64,000 nt of DNA from Sympetrum striolatum (lineage: Eukaryota; Arthropoda; Insecta; Odonata; Libellulidae), in NCBI GenBank assembly GCA_947579665.1, contig OX388347.1, forward strand, positions 24,296,562-24,360,561, written 5' to 3'. Positions 1-12,543 of the stretch are shown piece after piece; positions within the stretch are counted from its first letter, which is position 1; the number at the start of each line of letters is the position of its first letter. The position numbers and the translations under genes are program-made. The notes beneath the pieces were generated by a model. The model searched no databases, was not told where the DNA came from, and worked only from the letters and a program-made list of their open reading frames with translations.

Positions 1-2435
1 AATCTAAATAAATAAATACATAATTTAATTATATTTGACTGTTTTTCATATGCGTAGCGACGGTTTTTTCTTTTGTTCATAATATTCCTGTAGCTGTGAA
101 ACCATCATACCAAAAGTATTCGCGAAATATTTTATTTATCCTACATGCCTTCTTATCACTTATCTTTTATTGTCGCTGTTTCTATTGTTGTTAATAGCCC
201 TTGATACTTCCTTGCAGGAATTCACCAGTGATTATAGCGTGTTTATAGTTTGATGATTTTCATACTAATCGATTCTAAACGTACTCTTACGAATCGTAGC
301 TGCAAATGAGCTGCTGTGTCCATTTATTTCAATTCAATGAGATACCGCGTCGATTTTAAAATTTGAAAAGAGAAAGGGTTACGTATGAGAAGCAAGTTCG
401 GCGTTGTGTTCATTGGCGGCGCTGCTGCAGTCATATTGGAGTTGAATCCAAACACTGTGTACGGGGATATCGTGGCGTTAATTATACTCTTAAGAAATGC
501 TTAAGTATTTCTAAATAAATTAAGTAGTTTTTGAAAAGGGAAATTTTAGGAACATATACCCTGCTCAGTTAAAATAACCACTTTCCTATAATGAAATATA
601 CTCATCGTTTTATTCAGAATTTTCAAACAAAATAGTGTTGTGTGTTATATTATTATGAGATTTTAGTTAAGAAGTTAAATTAACACAGTTTTACATGCTC
701 TAATATATTTTCTACTAAATTGTGATTGGTTAAGCAAAAATTTATTTAAACTATGCCTAACCTAGGGTTTGTCGGAAGTTCTAACGTGCATTAGATTCTT
801 TTTCGCAATTTTTGCGTTCCTGGTTATTATTCTTATAATTCTATGTTTTTGTCTGCCCAGCGGAGAGCGTGAATTCTATATTTCAATCGTAAAAGTATCG
901 TATCTCCCTCCTTGAGAACTAAAAGCCCAACCAAGCAAGCAGAACTCGGCGAGAGCCCTTCAGTACAAGGTCCCTAAATAATTTACGAGTATTGACCAAA
1001 ACAAGTATATACATAAAATATTGCTGATAACGACTTTTATTAGTGTTGTATGTGGGGTAATAATCTATTCAAGGAAGTTTTGAGGTCCAAAACATTATTA
1101 CATCTATGTCTAAACCAACCCTCTTCTTTCATAAGTATTCTCGTCCTTGATATTAGCGTTATTTAACTCAGAAGACCATTTTGATGGAGAAGCTCGTTCT
1201 AATTTGAACTTTTACTGTCTTATATTTCTCTAATTTGTTTTCAAGTACATGATTAATGTGTGTAACGCATTGATGTGTCATATGGTAACATATTTTTCGT
1301 AATTTTTATGTGTATGTCCAATAGTCTTCATCATTGCATTTCGAAGGTAACTCTAGCATAGATTAAAAAATAGTTACTGGTCCGCCGAGTGGTATTACGT
1401 TGATTCTTTTCTTCTCTTTTCGAACGCTTTGCTGTAGCGAAGCAGTTGTGTAGTTGAGTGTAAGTGAAAGAAATAAAAATCATTCATTACTCTGAACAAC
1501 TGAAAGGTGAGATTCTCGTCATCCGTACGAATCATATAAATACGGAATTGACCAAAGAGCGGTAGGAAAATTATTTTCACCTATCCTTGAATTATTTTTG
1601 TATAATTTCTGTTTCATTACCATTTATTATTATATAATAAAGTGTTCAAGCTGTCACTTGGAGGAACTCGATATCAGGAATGACATCAAAATAACTCTTT
1701 GGAACAGGATTTTCAATCTTCAGAAAACATTATGTTATTTTGTTGCCGTTCCTATTTAGTATAATATTTTGCTGTTGCTAATATAAATATTATTTAATAA
1801 ATATAAGGTAAAGAAAGCAAACTATTTTGAATATTTAAATCTCTACTGGATATTGATTTTTCTAAACTATATTGCTGAAACTAGTGATATAGTAATTAAT
1901 TAACTATTCATTATTTCATCTAAGTTGTTTTTACGGTAGTTCTACGATCTTACGTCATATGCTACGGTCCCCATTATTCAAGATTTTTTAACTTTTGTTG
2001 TTCATCACTTCGTAAGTTTTCGAAATTTATTTTGGCTATTAAATTTTATGCTTTAATCTTTTTCAATGTACTTGTTTCAGGTTTCTAATTTCGCTAATTC
2101 GTTTTGTGCTATGTGTTTTTAAATTGAAATATCATCTAAGCTTTTTTATTATTATCTAATTTATACAATCATTCAGTATAAGAATCTTAGGCCAAGAAAA
2201 TTTATTAAGAGATCAAATATTATTTAAGAAAGAATTTTTATTTCTAATGAAAGGTTAACCAAGTAATTTATTGAGGCAGGAGAGACTAATTTTCGCATTG
2301 TACATGTCAAGCAGACGAAATAATTGGTACAAATGGAACTAGCTTAAATAAATGAAATCAAAGTTATCAAACGTTTTTAATAGGTAGATTTGATTATCAT
2401 TCGCTGTTGTAATATTTTGTAATAATCTATTCACA
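1..2435. other. AT-rich DNA, no gene seen
   Basis: No open frame with coding character on either strand. A moderately GC-rich stretch near 855-975 includes GAGAGCGTGAATTC and GGCGAGAGCCC but no recognised motif. Confidence 0.6.
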
Positions 2436-2615
2436 GGTGAGCCGAGGCAGTGTTAGTTCGTAATCCCGCCAAGTCATGCACACGCACTGCTAGTTGGCGT
2501 CTCATCTCAGAGAGGGCGGGAGTGCCGTCGACGCTGGCGACATCGGCCCTCTGGTGGCAGCGTCAATACCTAGCAAGGACGCCGTAAATAAGACGCTTGT
2601 GTATACGGAACAGAA
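2436..2615. other. CpG-rich patch of unknown origin
   Basis: An abrupt block containing CCGTCGACGCTGGCGACATC and an inverted CGCCAA...TTGGCG pair sits in AT-rich DNA. It ends in TAAATAAGACGCTTGTG, resembling a polyadenylation/R region of an LTR. An open frame runs 2494-2832 on the plus strand, but it starts at TTG and has no recognised domain. It may be a solo-LTR relic, a first exon or a promoter. Confidence 0.35.
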
Positions 2616-3556
2616 TATATCAACTATGGCTTCTCGTAAGATGCGCTCTTCTAAGACAATGCTGCATTTTCCTCCACAGGGTGCTTTGGGAAAACAATTT
2701 GTTCGATACATTTTAGGATATCGAGTGAATGGATTCATTCTTCACATGAGATCGTATTACCGTTTGTCCAATTTAACTTTACATAATACAGTATTAACTC
2801 GCTTTCCTGGATGCTGGATGGTCTTAGGATAAAAATTCGTTTCCGCTGAAATGAGATTTGGAGAATAAACTACCTTATAATTATGGCAATTGATAATTGG
2901 AGATATTACTTGTATTCGTTCTTTGCATGAGCGTTTTGTTTAAAATTTTTCTCTGAAATATCTATCTATCAAATGTCTCACCTTTTCCACGGTTAATATT
3001 CACTTTGCCTCCTAAAATTATTTTTCGGGCAAATATTCAAAATTAAATGTCTACTTAGAAAAATAAACGAAATTTCTTGGCGAGTTAATTATATTTCTCC
3101 CCCTTTTACTCTCCAGTATTGATAGTATTAACCGGTATTTAAATAATTTAAGATGGAGATCTAATAAATTACTCGAATGTAAATAACAATAAAAAGATTT
3201 CAAGCAAATCTGTTCTAAGTAGAAAATATATTTAGTATATTTGTTTAACAATAAGTATTTTGAGTTGCGCTGTAACGCATGAGAACACTGCTATTTCGGT
3301 GAAATATTTTACATGTTTTGAGCGTTGACATTGATATCTTACATAATTCTGTCATTCTTACTATATTGTTTCTTGATTTTAGCTATTCGCTAAAACAGTA
3401 CTTAACGCGATTTCGGAAAAATCGATTCACTCGTTCAATGAGATTGTAATAGAGGAATAGATAACAGTGATAAGAAAATACTATCGGTATTTCTTTCATT
3501 AAACATATTCACGTAACATTATCTTCAACAACGATAGCGAAAGGGAGCGATTAATG

Positions 3557-3750
3557 CAGTGAGAAGTTGGGCCTCTATCGTATGGATGGTAGTTATGGTC
3601 TTCCTCTTAGCTGAATAATGATTAGAACATTCAATAATAGAGCCAGCACGTTTCAATGGTAGTTCCGCACCTATTCATAAAATTGGTGCCACTCCTGGTT
3701 AACCATGTTTTACAGAATCATTAAATGAGGAATAGCCCCCAACTTCATTG
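3557..3750. mobile_element. Candidate inverted-repeat element (hAT-like ends)
   Basis: The left end CAGTGAGAAGTTGGG and the right end, reversed, CAATGAAGTTGGG match after one small gap, and the inner bases CCTCTAT/GGCTATTCC are partly similar. CAGTG starts are typical of hAT elements, but no 8-bp target duplication is present. Weak call. Confidence 0.3.
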
Positions 3751-6700
3751 ATATACTTGATTCTCACTTGTCGTCTTTTGTTGCGATTTCCTAACGAACA
3801 AACTTAAAGAAAATCTGCATTTTAAATAAAAAAACATCTCGTTCTTTTCTTTTTAAAGTTCCATAAATAAGACCAATCTGAACAACAGTAGTCGGAAAGA
3901 AAATGGTGTTCTCGGAACATTTCACAATATTTAACAAGAAATCATTGCAAATATGTCATATTTGAAAGCTTAAAAAGTTTCAGCTTATAAACAACTAGAT
4001 CAACTGATTAAATCTGGCTTCTGACGAGAGTATAAATCGTAGAAAATTAAGCAAAATAACTGTTTTATATTCTCGATCCAACTCGCTTAATTTCGATCTG
4101 CTTCGGAAATTTTTTATTTTTACTAACTTTTCGTCCAAAAAACTTCCCATCATGGGCAATTGTTGACAAGGTCAATAACTTGCATAGGATGAGTGGGGAC
4201 ACTGAAGCTTAAACTTGATTAGGGACCCTATTAGCCAAGTCTAAAATTGGCGCTACTGTGCGATATCCATTCTTGCGTTTACTGGGAGGTAGCGGCTGTG
4301 TTTTTCCTAGTTGCGGGTAAGCAGATAAATTTGATTACAAATGGATTGTATAAATATTTTAATTTTAGTTTAATCCTTTCCGTTTTCGTTCCCGCCAAAG
4401 AATGTCTCCATACTTGAATCTATGAAACTTTATGCATTTCTGAAATCAAATCATTGAGTTAAAAACTATTATATACTGTTTCTTTTTTAATAATCGTCAT
4501 CAGAATCATACTATTCGTCTTTTGTCAATATGATCTATTCTAGGCCCGCTTTGTTGCTACCCAAGAATAGAAAGGCATTTGAATTTGTTCTCGCTAAACG
4601 GTCTAACGGTCGACTATAAAGAAGCATAGCAGTCGTTCTTTTCTCCTGAGAGATAGTCTTTAGTCCGCCCGACGCCCGTCTTTGTCACACATCTCTCCCG
4701 CCGGTTTCCCCTTTCTTCCCATGATCGCCCGAGGGATGACCATGTTGCGGTGCATACTGTGACCGATATTTGGGAAGCAGTACCATTGGAGTCTCGGCGG
4801 GGGGGAAGAGGGGTCGCCCGTCGCTTGCTTCCGGCGGTCTGGTCTTTCGGTCACTCACACGTTGCACACATACTCCCCCGCGGATTCGCTGCAAGACTTC
4901 CTTTTTTTCTGTGATAAAGAAATAATAGTCAGTCATTCAATTTACAGAACTCTTATATGGAGAAGAGTTATATTTCAAGCGTAATTTTGCACTCACATTG
5001 ACAAAGAGCAGCGGTCGTAAAAGTAGGCATTAACATTTAGTGCCTACTGTTAATTGTATTAACCGTACAAAAGTCAGTGCCTTTAATTATATAGTTAAAT
5101 TAGTTTTGAATATTTAAAGAGAATTACTTATAGGTGAAAGAATTTCGGGGATAAAATCACATGAGTTTTCTAAAATCTGATATTCAGAGTTTTACCGGTA
5201 AACTTTCATCAGTAGACAAAAGCTAAATGTTCCATTGCAGTTAACTCTGGTATGGAAAACAATGGCTTCTCAGGGTAAGACTGAGGGATCATTGAGGATA
5301 TAATTTGAGAGACAAATGTTCTTGATTAAGAACCAACCGATTAAAAACAACAGTTACAAAATATGTACTAGCTTATTAGTTATATTTTCTATAATACATT
5401 TTCTATATTAGGAACTATTAAAAATTGAAGTTACGTAATATGAACCAAATGGAAATAAATTACACATGCTATTACTATCAACAACGAGTACCATAATTTG
5501 CATTACGCTGTGAATAAAACTTTGATGTTTGAATGACAGGGCTTTCGAGATATAGTTTTCAGAAATATCTATAATAAGAAACTATTCTGTTCATATTTAT
5601 TTTACAGGGAAATGCATATCTTTTAGAGGAAAATTCTATTTATAGTTATCTCTAAAATTTTCACAGCGTACTAAATAAATATACATATATAATGAATAAA
5701 ATTCAGCGATTTTTGGTGTAATTTCATTTAAAAATGTTTTTACTAAAAGACTTTACTTTGTTAGTAAAGATTTTTTTATATATGATACTCGTATATGATA
5801 AAGTCATAAAAACGACTGCATCGGATCACTTCCTTAATGAACTCGCAATTTAAGAGTACGCGCATTTCAAGTCTTTATTCGCAGTAAAAGTTAAACTACG
5901 TGGCCCTTTCACATCTGAATTTGGAAAGTTGACCAGGTGAAAAGCGTCATGACTGGGTCTACAACTCGCTTTCCGGAAGGAACTGTAGTCACTAAACTAC
6001 CATTTCGCGTATATTGTGAGGTTGATTGGGTTCGAGTCTCTCGCTATTTTTTACTTCTATTTTTCCTTGGGATTCGGGACGTTACACCTCCTCGAAACAT
6101 ACACAAGCTAAATACTTATGTGGCTTCATTGATTAATATTGGTTTCACTAATCCTTAAAAAATTACAATTTCTATTAAAATAAATTCAAGTAAAAGGTAA
6201 CTTCGGGTAACGGATTTTTCACGAAAACGATAATGAGATGCCAGTAAATTCATTACGTTCAGGAAGAGGAACTTTCGTAGTAACGCCAAGATGAAAGAAT
6301 AGAAAAGGAAATTTCATGGCCATGATCTCCATGAAGAATATTAAAACCGACGAAAAGAGTCAAAAAAAGTCTTTCGTTATTCGTCAAAGAATGACAAAAA
6401 CGAACCTCATTTTACCAATTTCCAATTACGAAGAAGTTATTATTACTCGGTGAAATTATTTCCTGCATCCATCAGCCACAGATGGCGAACCTGGAAAAAT
6501 AATTCAACTTGAGTAGAGATTAAAACTAGAAGTATAATTCGAAGGCTGGCAGAGACGCGTTGCGAAATATTTTCCCCGTGAAGACGCGTGCATCGGAAAG
6601 TCATTCCGCGTCTCTCGGAATAGCTCATTAAGACTTTTCTCTAATTACAAACTATTTCGGTCATTTTTTCCCGCGTTCGGAGACATTCATATTGCGACAC

Positions 6701-7019
6701 GGTGCCGAGATCTCATCTTCGCTAATTAATTCTCTTCGCGGAAAAGCTTTGTTCTCCTCTCTCGTCCGAGTTTCCAAATTGGCGCATTCCTGTTTCTTTT
6801 CGGAGGAATCGCTCTAAAAACTTCCAACTCCGCGATAGCTTCAATTAAAACGAGATAAAAAATCGGAGGGAAAAACGTCAAGAATCGCCTTTTAACAAGC
6901 ATCTCCTTCGAAATATAGCTTCAATTATATTCCTTCCTCTCCCAGAGACGCCATCCTTCTTATCGGCTCTTTCCACTGGACGTTCGGAACAAGCGAGGAC
7001 ACTTCGCTTTAATTAGACA

Positions 7020-7162
7020 GTCGAGCCCTTCTCAATCTCCCGCCCGCCCTCCTCCTATTTCTCTATTTTCCCTTCTTTTCCTCCCCCGCTCTTTTAAACT
7101 CCCTCCCTCCCCTCCTTCTCCCTCCCCTCCTTCTCCCTTCCTCCTTCCCCCTCCTCCGCGGT
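7020..7162 (+). repeat. Pyrimidine-rich low-complexity tract
   Basis: Almost uninterrupted C/T with CCCTCCTT-type sub-repeats, for example CTCCCTCCCCTCCTTCTC at about 7100-7140. It lies in a 0.75-kb island (6590-7350) richer in GC and CpG than its surroundings. Such tracts can form triplex (H-DNA) structures. No gene was found in it. Confidence 0.9.
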
Positions 7163-7937
7163 GGAATCATCCGGGATCTTGTTCTAAGGCAGAAAAGAAA
7201 AAAGGCACACTCATTAGCGACCATTTTTGAAGGGAAAATGTTTTATTGGCCTACGAAGAGTTTGAAAATTCCCGGATCTCTCCGGGCCTTTTAATTTGCA
7301 AATTGGACCGGTGTTATTCGGAAAACCTTTTCAACTTTTTCTTTGTGAATAAAAACAGCTCGGAGGGCAACTCTTTAGGATATACAATCCCAAATAATGA
7401 GGGTTTATAAATACGTAAAATCTTTACATATTTTCCGTTTAACCTAAATACTCCGGAAGTCTTAAAAATCAACCGGACTTAGAGTTAACTGAGTGTTCTA
7501 TGAGAATTATAATGAATACAAATATGGAACATGTTCTATTTACTGAAGATAATCACCTTTGTAAAGCTTCGGTTGCGATATGTTTTGATCTAAGAGGTTA
7601 GGTTTATCTGGTGAATTCCTTTTTATCCAAAGGTCTCATCATGTAAAACCAGCAGACCGCACGGGAAGCCATATGGTCACAAATGTACTGCTTGTTGCCT
7701 ATTTTCTCCAGTACCAAAGTTCCATCAATTCCAACTCTAATTAAGCGCAGAATAATTCCACTTCCTTTATTGCGAACAATTGTTACGTGTGAGTACAGTA
7801 ACTGGTCAAAAAACACGTGTAATTGAATTAGATATCAATTTGTGAGGAATGTAAATAGTTATAATAATCATATATTTAATGGTAGAATTTTAATCTAAAT
7901 TAATCTTACGTTTAAGTCTTTAAGACGCATACTTAAC

Positions 7938-8011
7938 CATGCCATAATCTGGATTCGTACCTAAGAGTTTCAAATCAAGCAGGTGTGCTAACTACTGCTC
8001 CACCGATACGA
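7938..8011 (-). other. tRNA-like sequence (tRNA-derived repeat)
   Basis: On the minus strand this reads as a degenerate tRNA: an A-box-like TGGAGCAGTAGTTAGCACACC and, about 35 nt later, a B-box-like GGTACGAATCC. The acceptor stem does not pair. It is most likely a SINE head or tRNA pseudogene. No tail shared with other repeats in the window was found. Confidence 0.5.
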
Positions 8012-10072
8012 GAAATAAAATGATAATAAGGCAATAGCAGTGTGTAACATCAAGATCTCAGGTTAAAAGTGAAATTGTTTACTTTGGCACAGTTTTGGAT
8101 TTGAAATTATTGAAGAATTAGAAGATCTCTGTGTTATTTTAGAAAATCTAGATAAAATACAAAAATGGTTAAGGACTGCTTTTACTTTGGGAGGCTCTAG
8201 ATATTAACTCATGTTTGTAAGATGTGCGTATGTTATAAATAAAGAGGAACTAAACAATTTAATGCCTACTGACGATGGAGAAACGAATTTTCTTTGCTCA
8301 GCTAATTGCAGCGAAGAAAAATACGGAAATAGCTTGTATACAGAAAGGAACATTGAGAAGTTTTGTGAGTGCATATTAGGTGATCATCATAGGAAATCCG
8401 AAATATTCTCTTGAAGATCAAGAGAGTGAGAGAAATCCACTGAAATTGTAAACTAAACTTAATTTTTTATTTTTTATTCGTTTAAATCTGTAATTAAATA
8501 TGAGAATCTACTTTAGAATTCAATATAGAGTAGCAATAAAGAATTTTTAAGAGCCCAAAAATGAATAAAATACAACTATTAAAACACGTTTCTTCATCGT
8601 TCACAAGGAGTTTCCCTCATGTTTTCGATTGCTCGTATACTCTTATAAATATGTTCCAGCTTTATTAAACGACGTTTTATAGTAATGAAGCTCATATTCA
8701 CATCTTAGGAAACAATTGGTTTGCTTGTAACAATATAAATACAAGAGTATCAAATCAATAATACTTAAAGCAAGAACTTATTCAATAATCAAATACGTCT
8801 AAGATATAAGTTTCTTAATTTTTATTGATGAAAATTAGTCTAAACAGTTTTTTACTACCTCTGAATGTTTTTTCCCTTGAATATTGTAATTTTTATGCAA
8901 AACGTCTAATTCATGAGAATAATGTTACTTAATAAATGTTAAATATGTGTATGGCAGTTAAAAACCTATCTACCCATAGTATCCATTTTAATTTCGGTTT
9001 TACGTAAAAGCAGGCACAAAAAAGCTGGTGACCAGGTTGATTGGCGAGATCACTTCAATACCTGTGTTTGGGAAAATCGAAAAGATCACCTCTGATACCC
9101 TAACCGTCGAATAAAGTCCTTCATCTATCAATCTATCTTAAATCCAGATCCACCTATTTCAGAAACATTGAATGAATTATATTTTAACTGAACGCTTTCT
9201 AAACGACTACTACTTGAATCACTGACGCAAACCAAAATAGAAAAAGAATACTGTTGATACACATTACGGTATTCAGTCTGAATGGATCAGCCATTGTTAT
9301 ATCTTTGTCACAAATATGTTTATCAGTGTACTGAACCAAACGAAGGTAAAGGATTACTTGAAATTTCTCTCTAGAGAACATTATTTCTCAAGGAAAAACA
9401 GAAGCGATAAAATAGTTACCTAACCGCGACCCTAACCTAGGTATCTCACTGTCTTGGTAGTTATTCTAACCTCTAAAAACTGTACATTCCATGCCAAGTA
9501 ATTTCCATTTAGTGGTTTCGAGGATTCCGGTCCCCAATCATTTCGCTTTTATTCATTTCTGTTTATATTTTGGTTTAAAAGTTGGACGTTTCTAAGTACT
9601 AAGGCACTTCTTTTCACTTATCCAAGATTATTACTATTTAACAGAACAGAACGGTCAATTAACCCTTTTTCTTTCTTCTACAATGAACCCGTGCATATTC
9701 TCCTTTCCATTAATGTAGTCAACAGTGGGCAGCTTATCCTGTAACAATACATTATCTCCCAATTTCTATCCTATCCTAAGGATCCAGCCATAATACTTTC
9801 CTTATTTTCAAAGAAACCCTACACTAACTCTGCGGCACTTTTCTGTAGTATCATTACCACTCCTGTATTTTCATTTCCAGATCTTGGGTAAATTATTACA
9901 GAGTTAATATAGCCCCTTCTTCAGTCTCCTTCATTTCGCTTATCGCTGATTCATGTTATCTCATATTATTCATTTATACCTTAAGATTCTTGAAATTGCC
10001 TAAGCCTTGATAAAAAAAATAATCAAATATTCTTGCAATTGCCAAATTAAAGATACACGCTACGTGGCAATC
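8012..10072. other. AT-rich DNA with a possible retrotransposon tail
   Basis: Between about 9020 and 9140 a moderately GC-rich stretch ends in ATAAAGTCCTTCATCTATCA and ATCTATCTTA, which looks like a LINE 3' end with a simple tail. The reverse form TAGATAGATAAAGGACTTCA occurs at about 48610. Nothing else recognised. Confidence 0.4.
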
Positions 10073-10510
10073 TTATGGTTTCTTAATAATACACAACGGA
10101 ATTTTTACGGAAATATCACTTCGACATGGAGTGTACACGAGCTTACACTTACACAGAAAAGCTTTCACTAACTTAATTTGCGGAATATCCAAGGTCTTAA
10201 AAATATCTGTAGTTGAACCAGATGTCCTTAAGGCTTCTGCTATATCGGTTTTCATATTCACTGAAAACATGGTATTTTTTACAATCTGCGAACAATGGCG
10301 TGCTCCTCATTCAGGAATAATCTTCCATTTGCAACATTAGTCCTTTTCCGTGCTAAGGTCCTTAGAATGGTATCGATGGCATGAATGCCAAAATTCTGTT
10401 TATAAATTTCACATCCGTCTCTGTTAACTAACCCAGATACGATGCGTGAGTGAGTTAACTTCTCAATCATTCTACGATACATTACTTTCATTGCCGATCC
10501 TCTACAAGTT
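10073..10510 (-). pseudogene. Unrecognised coding-like fragment, possible exon(s) or relic
   Basis: Two consecutive minus-strand open frames, 10279-10491 and 10073-10270, read like real protein: the first has mixed charged and hydrophobic residues (segments such as HAIDTILRTLARKRTN) and the second contains TLDIPQIKLVKAF. A possible splice acceptor (TTTTCAG near 10262) and a donor (GTAAGTG near 10155) would bracket an exon in the second frame. The gap between the two frames is only a few bases, so a frameshifted or decayed gene fits as well as two exons. No domain or catalytic motif is recognised. It lies just upstream of the LINE but on the opposite strand and shares no RT motif with it. It could be a host exon, a relic of another transposon, or chance. 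Confidence 0.3.
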
Positions 10511-10634
10511 TTTTATACGTTGTGCATTATCAGTGCAATTTCAGCCGTGTCGTCTCAGTGCCTCATATTTACATAAAATTTGATTTCAGGAACGTAGGAA
10601 ATATGATTAAGAACGTATTAAAGTTATTAAACGA

Positions 10635-11777
10635 AACGAAATGAATTCCTCGACGCGAACCAGCATGGTTTTCGAAAGTCCCGATCATGTGAAACCCAAC
10701 TTGCTCTATCTGTACACGATATCTTAAAGTCTGCCGAAAGCAAAAAGCAAGTGGACGCTATTTTCCTAGATTTCAAAAAAAGCATTCGATAGCATTCCCC
10801 ACTACAAACTAATTTACAAACTAAAACTAGCGGGCATTAACAAGGAAGTAGTCGACTGGGTTAAGGATTTTCTCTACGAGAGGGAACAACAAGTCGTACT
10901 GGATGGCGTTAGCTCAAATAGAGTCAAAGTTACCTCTGGCGTACCTCAAGGTAGTGTAATTGGACCTCTTCTTTTCCTTATTTATATCAATGACTTGAGT
11001 GACGAGATAGTTAGCAATGTGAGGATATTTGCGGATGACTCGGTTATATACAGGGAAATAACAAACGAGGAAGACCGGACATCTCTCTCAAACGATTTAG
11101 TCCTCATCCAAAGGTGGTGCGAAAAATGGGAATTAGATATTAACGTAGGTAAATGCTCCTTAGTTAATTTCTTCGAAAAGAAAAAATTGCGTCCAAATCA
11201 CCCGTACAAAATTAATGGAATTTATATCAAAGTAGTAGATTCAGTTGAATATCTCGGGATCAAAATTACTAATAACTTAAACTGGAGCACGCATATTCGA
11301 AAAATCTGCGGCAAAGCAAGTAAAAGGCTTGGCTTTGTCAAGCGTATTGTCGGTAAATGCGATGAAAAGGTGAGAGAGCGATGTTATTTTACCTTGGTCA
11401 GACCCCTTCTGGAATATGCGGCAAGTATATGGGATCCGGAGGATGAAACGTGCACTCGCGAACTCGAGAAAGTGCAGCGTAAAGCGGTTCGTTTTGTTAA
11501 GAAATGCTACGATAAAAAAGCAAGCGTTACAAAAATGCTCTCAGACGTAGGTTGGGAATCCTTGAAAGAAAGGAGATTGGAAGCTAGGTTGCGATTGCTT
11601 AGTAAATTCAGGGAAACTACATTTTCGGAAGATACAATCGATATCATGCAAACCCCCTGCTACCTCGGTCGATCCGATAATGACCGTAAGTTAAGAGAAA
11701 TAGATGCTAGGACGAATCACTTTAAAAATTTATTCTTTCCGCGAAAAATACGTGACAATAACCGAATAAGGAAGTAG
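10635..11777 (+). pseudogene. LINE reverse transcriptase fragment (CR1/jockey-type), 5'-truncated and frameshifted
   Basis: This is the C-terminal half of a non-LTR retrotransposon ORF2. It begins with a segment reading NEFLDANQHGFRKS, typical of the start of finger/palm motifs. It then shows motif A (FLDFKKAFD), the motif B region SGVPQGSVIGPLLFLIYIND and the catalytic FADD box near 11030. The thumb and C-terminal region follows (YLGIKI, a WDPE-containing segment), ending in a TAG at 11775-11777. A run of seven A at 10775-10781 adds one base inside motif A, so the frame breaks there; downstream about 330 codons stay open. The endonuclease domain and the 5' part of RT are absent, as expected for 5' truncation. 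From knowledge of the family, the enzyme would prime cDNA synthesis at a nicked target. This copy cannot do so. The clade (CR1 versus L2 or another jockey-superfamily group) is inferred by eye. Confidence 0.92.
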
Positions 11778-11840
11778 TTTAGATTCAACTGGTGTTTACA
11801 CCCCCTGCCACACGCCGAAAGGCGGCTTATAGGGTATTAA

Positions 11841-11860
11841 TGTAGATGTAGATGTAGATG
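11841..11860 (+). repeat. (TGTAGA)n tail of the LINE
   Basis: Three perfect hexamers plus a partial one lie directly after the LINE 3' UTR. The position and polarity fit a retrotransposon 3' tail rather than an independent microsatellite. Confidence 0.85.
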
Positions 11861-12044
11861 AACGAACGACATTTAAATTGCCACCGTTTCTCTCCGGTTG
11901 CCTACGTCATGCGCGAACTCGTCCCAAATACGTACGCCGGATGAACTCACCTTGTAATCCTTCCACCATGACTTGAACATTGCTGGGATCGAAGTTGTAA
12001 GAATGTTCTAAGAACAGGCTCTATTCGAATGATTGAAAAGGCCG

Positions 12045-12121
12045 GGCTCCCGTATAGCCAAGTGGGCAACGCGTTCGGCTTTAAGGCGAGCGTTACTGGG
12101 TTCGTTTTCCGATGGGAGCCA
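12045..12121 (+). other. tRNA-like sequence (tRNA pseudogene or SINE head)
   Basis: The 77-nt segment has a perfect 7-bp acceptor stem (GGCTCCC with GGGAGCC followed by A). It has an A-box-like stretch (TAGCCAAGTGGGCAACG) and a decayed B box (GGGTTCGTTTTCC in place of the canonical GGTTCGAATCC). The T-arm stem has mismatches and the anticodon loop reads CTTTAAG, so it is not a convincing functional tRNA. Its 5' half resembles the head of the SINE at 52075, which suggests a common tRNA ancestor. The sequence after 12121 does not match that SINE's tail, so this is either a different SINE subfamily or an isolated tRNA pseudogene. Confidence 0.65.
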
Positions 12122-12184
12122 ACATACATCATTGTTCAACCAACAATTAAGCAGCACCTCTCTTAAAATACCCTGCCTGGTAAT

Positions 12185-12234
12185 ACTGAGCCTTAAATAT
12201 GAGCTAAGTCTGTAACTCATATTTAAGGCGCAGT
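12185..12234. repeat. Long inverted repeat / hairpin (14-bp perfect stem, 18 paired of 19)
   Basis: The arms ACTG-A-GCCTTAAATATGAG and CTCATATTTAAGGC-G-CAGT are separated by a 12-nt loop. Fourteen pairs are contiguous and perfect; one A/G mismatch separates them from four more pairs. It begins about 60 bp after the tRNA-like segment and ends just before the direct repeat at 12245. It may be a structured terminus of a non-autonomous element. Confidence 0.85.
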
Positions 12235-12244
12235 ACGCGGGGGC

Positions 12245-12356
12245 GTATCTTACTCATATTTTAACTTTTTAATATAAAAGGTCAAGTTTTCTATTGAGCG
12301 GGATGTGGTCATTCTATAAAATATCGAAGTGTGTTACTACATGTAAGAGAGAGATT
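12245..12356 (+). repeat. Direct repeat, copy 1 of 2 (~110 bp)
   Basis: This segment matches 12544-12654 with only a handful of substitutions, including shared stretches such as AATATAAAAGGTCAAGTTTT and TGTAAGAGAGAGAT. The copies start 299 bp apart in the same orientation. They could be ends of a local duplication or LTR-like termini of a very small element, but no TG...CA ends are evident. Confidence 0.85.
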
Positions 12357-12543
12357 TTAATAATTTTAATAACCGTTCTCAATTTATAAACTAGTTGAGT
12401 TGATTTATTAATTATAATATATAGAATATTTTGTTAAAAAGGAGTGGTATATAAAGCTATTTTCCGTCTCGTTAACTTTGCATTTACTTACGGATGACAG
12501 GATATCTTTGACATTCATGGGTGCACCTAATGCGACAAAAATA

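Larger units (their letters stand above)
2833..7937. other. Mostly AT-rich; two GC islands; no gene seen
   Basis: Besides the candidate at 3557, it holds an island at about 4620-4900 with a GGCGGGGGGGAAGAGGGG run and one at 6590-7350 with CpG-rich and pyrimidine-rich sequence. Near 6030 the string GGGTTCGAGTC resembles a tRNA B box but has no paired arms. The rest has no recognised feature. Confidence 0.55.
10635..11862 (+). mobile_element. Non-LTR retrotransposon (LINE), truncated copy with 3' UTR and hexamer tail
   Basis: The element runs from the truncated RT frame through a short 3' UTR and ends in a (TGTAGA)n tail at 11841-11860. The UTR contains a small hairpin, CGCC-GAAA-GGCG, near 11813-11824, followed by a GGCTTATAGGGTATTA segment. 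A 3' hairpin and short tandem tail are expected of CR1/L2-like LINEs and are the probable recognition signal for reverse transcription. The 5' limit is approximate, because sequence upstream of 10630 has a stop in frame and no recognisable RT motif. I could not find a convincing target-site duplication. Confidence 0.85.

Noticed and set aside
2494..2832. 112-codon open frame on the plus strand
   Set aside because: It begins at TTG, not ATG, and has no recognisable domain. The CpG-rich block is recorded as an unexplained patch instead of a gene.
5985..6060. tRNA-like segment with GGGTTCGAGTC
   Set aside because: Only the B-box-like string is present. The T-arm and acceptor arms do not pair and no A box lies at the right distance.
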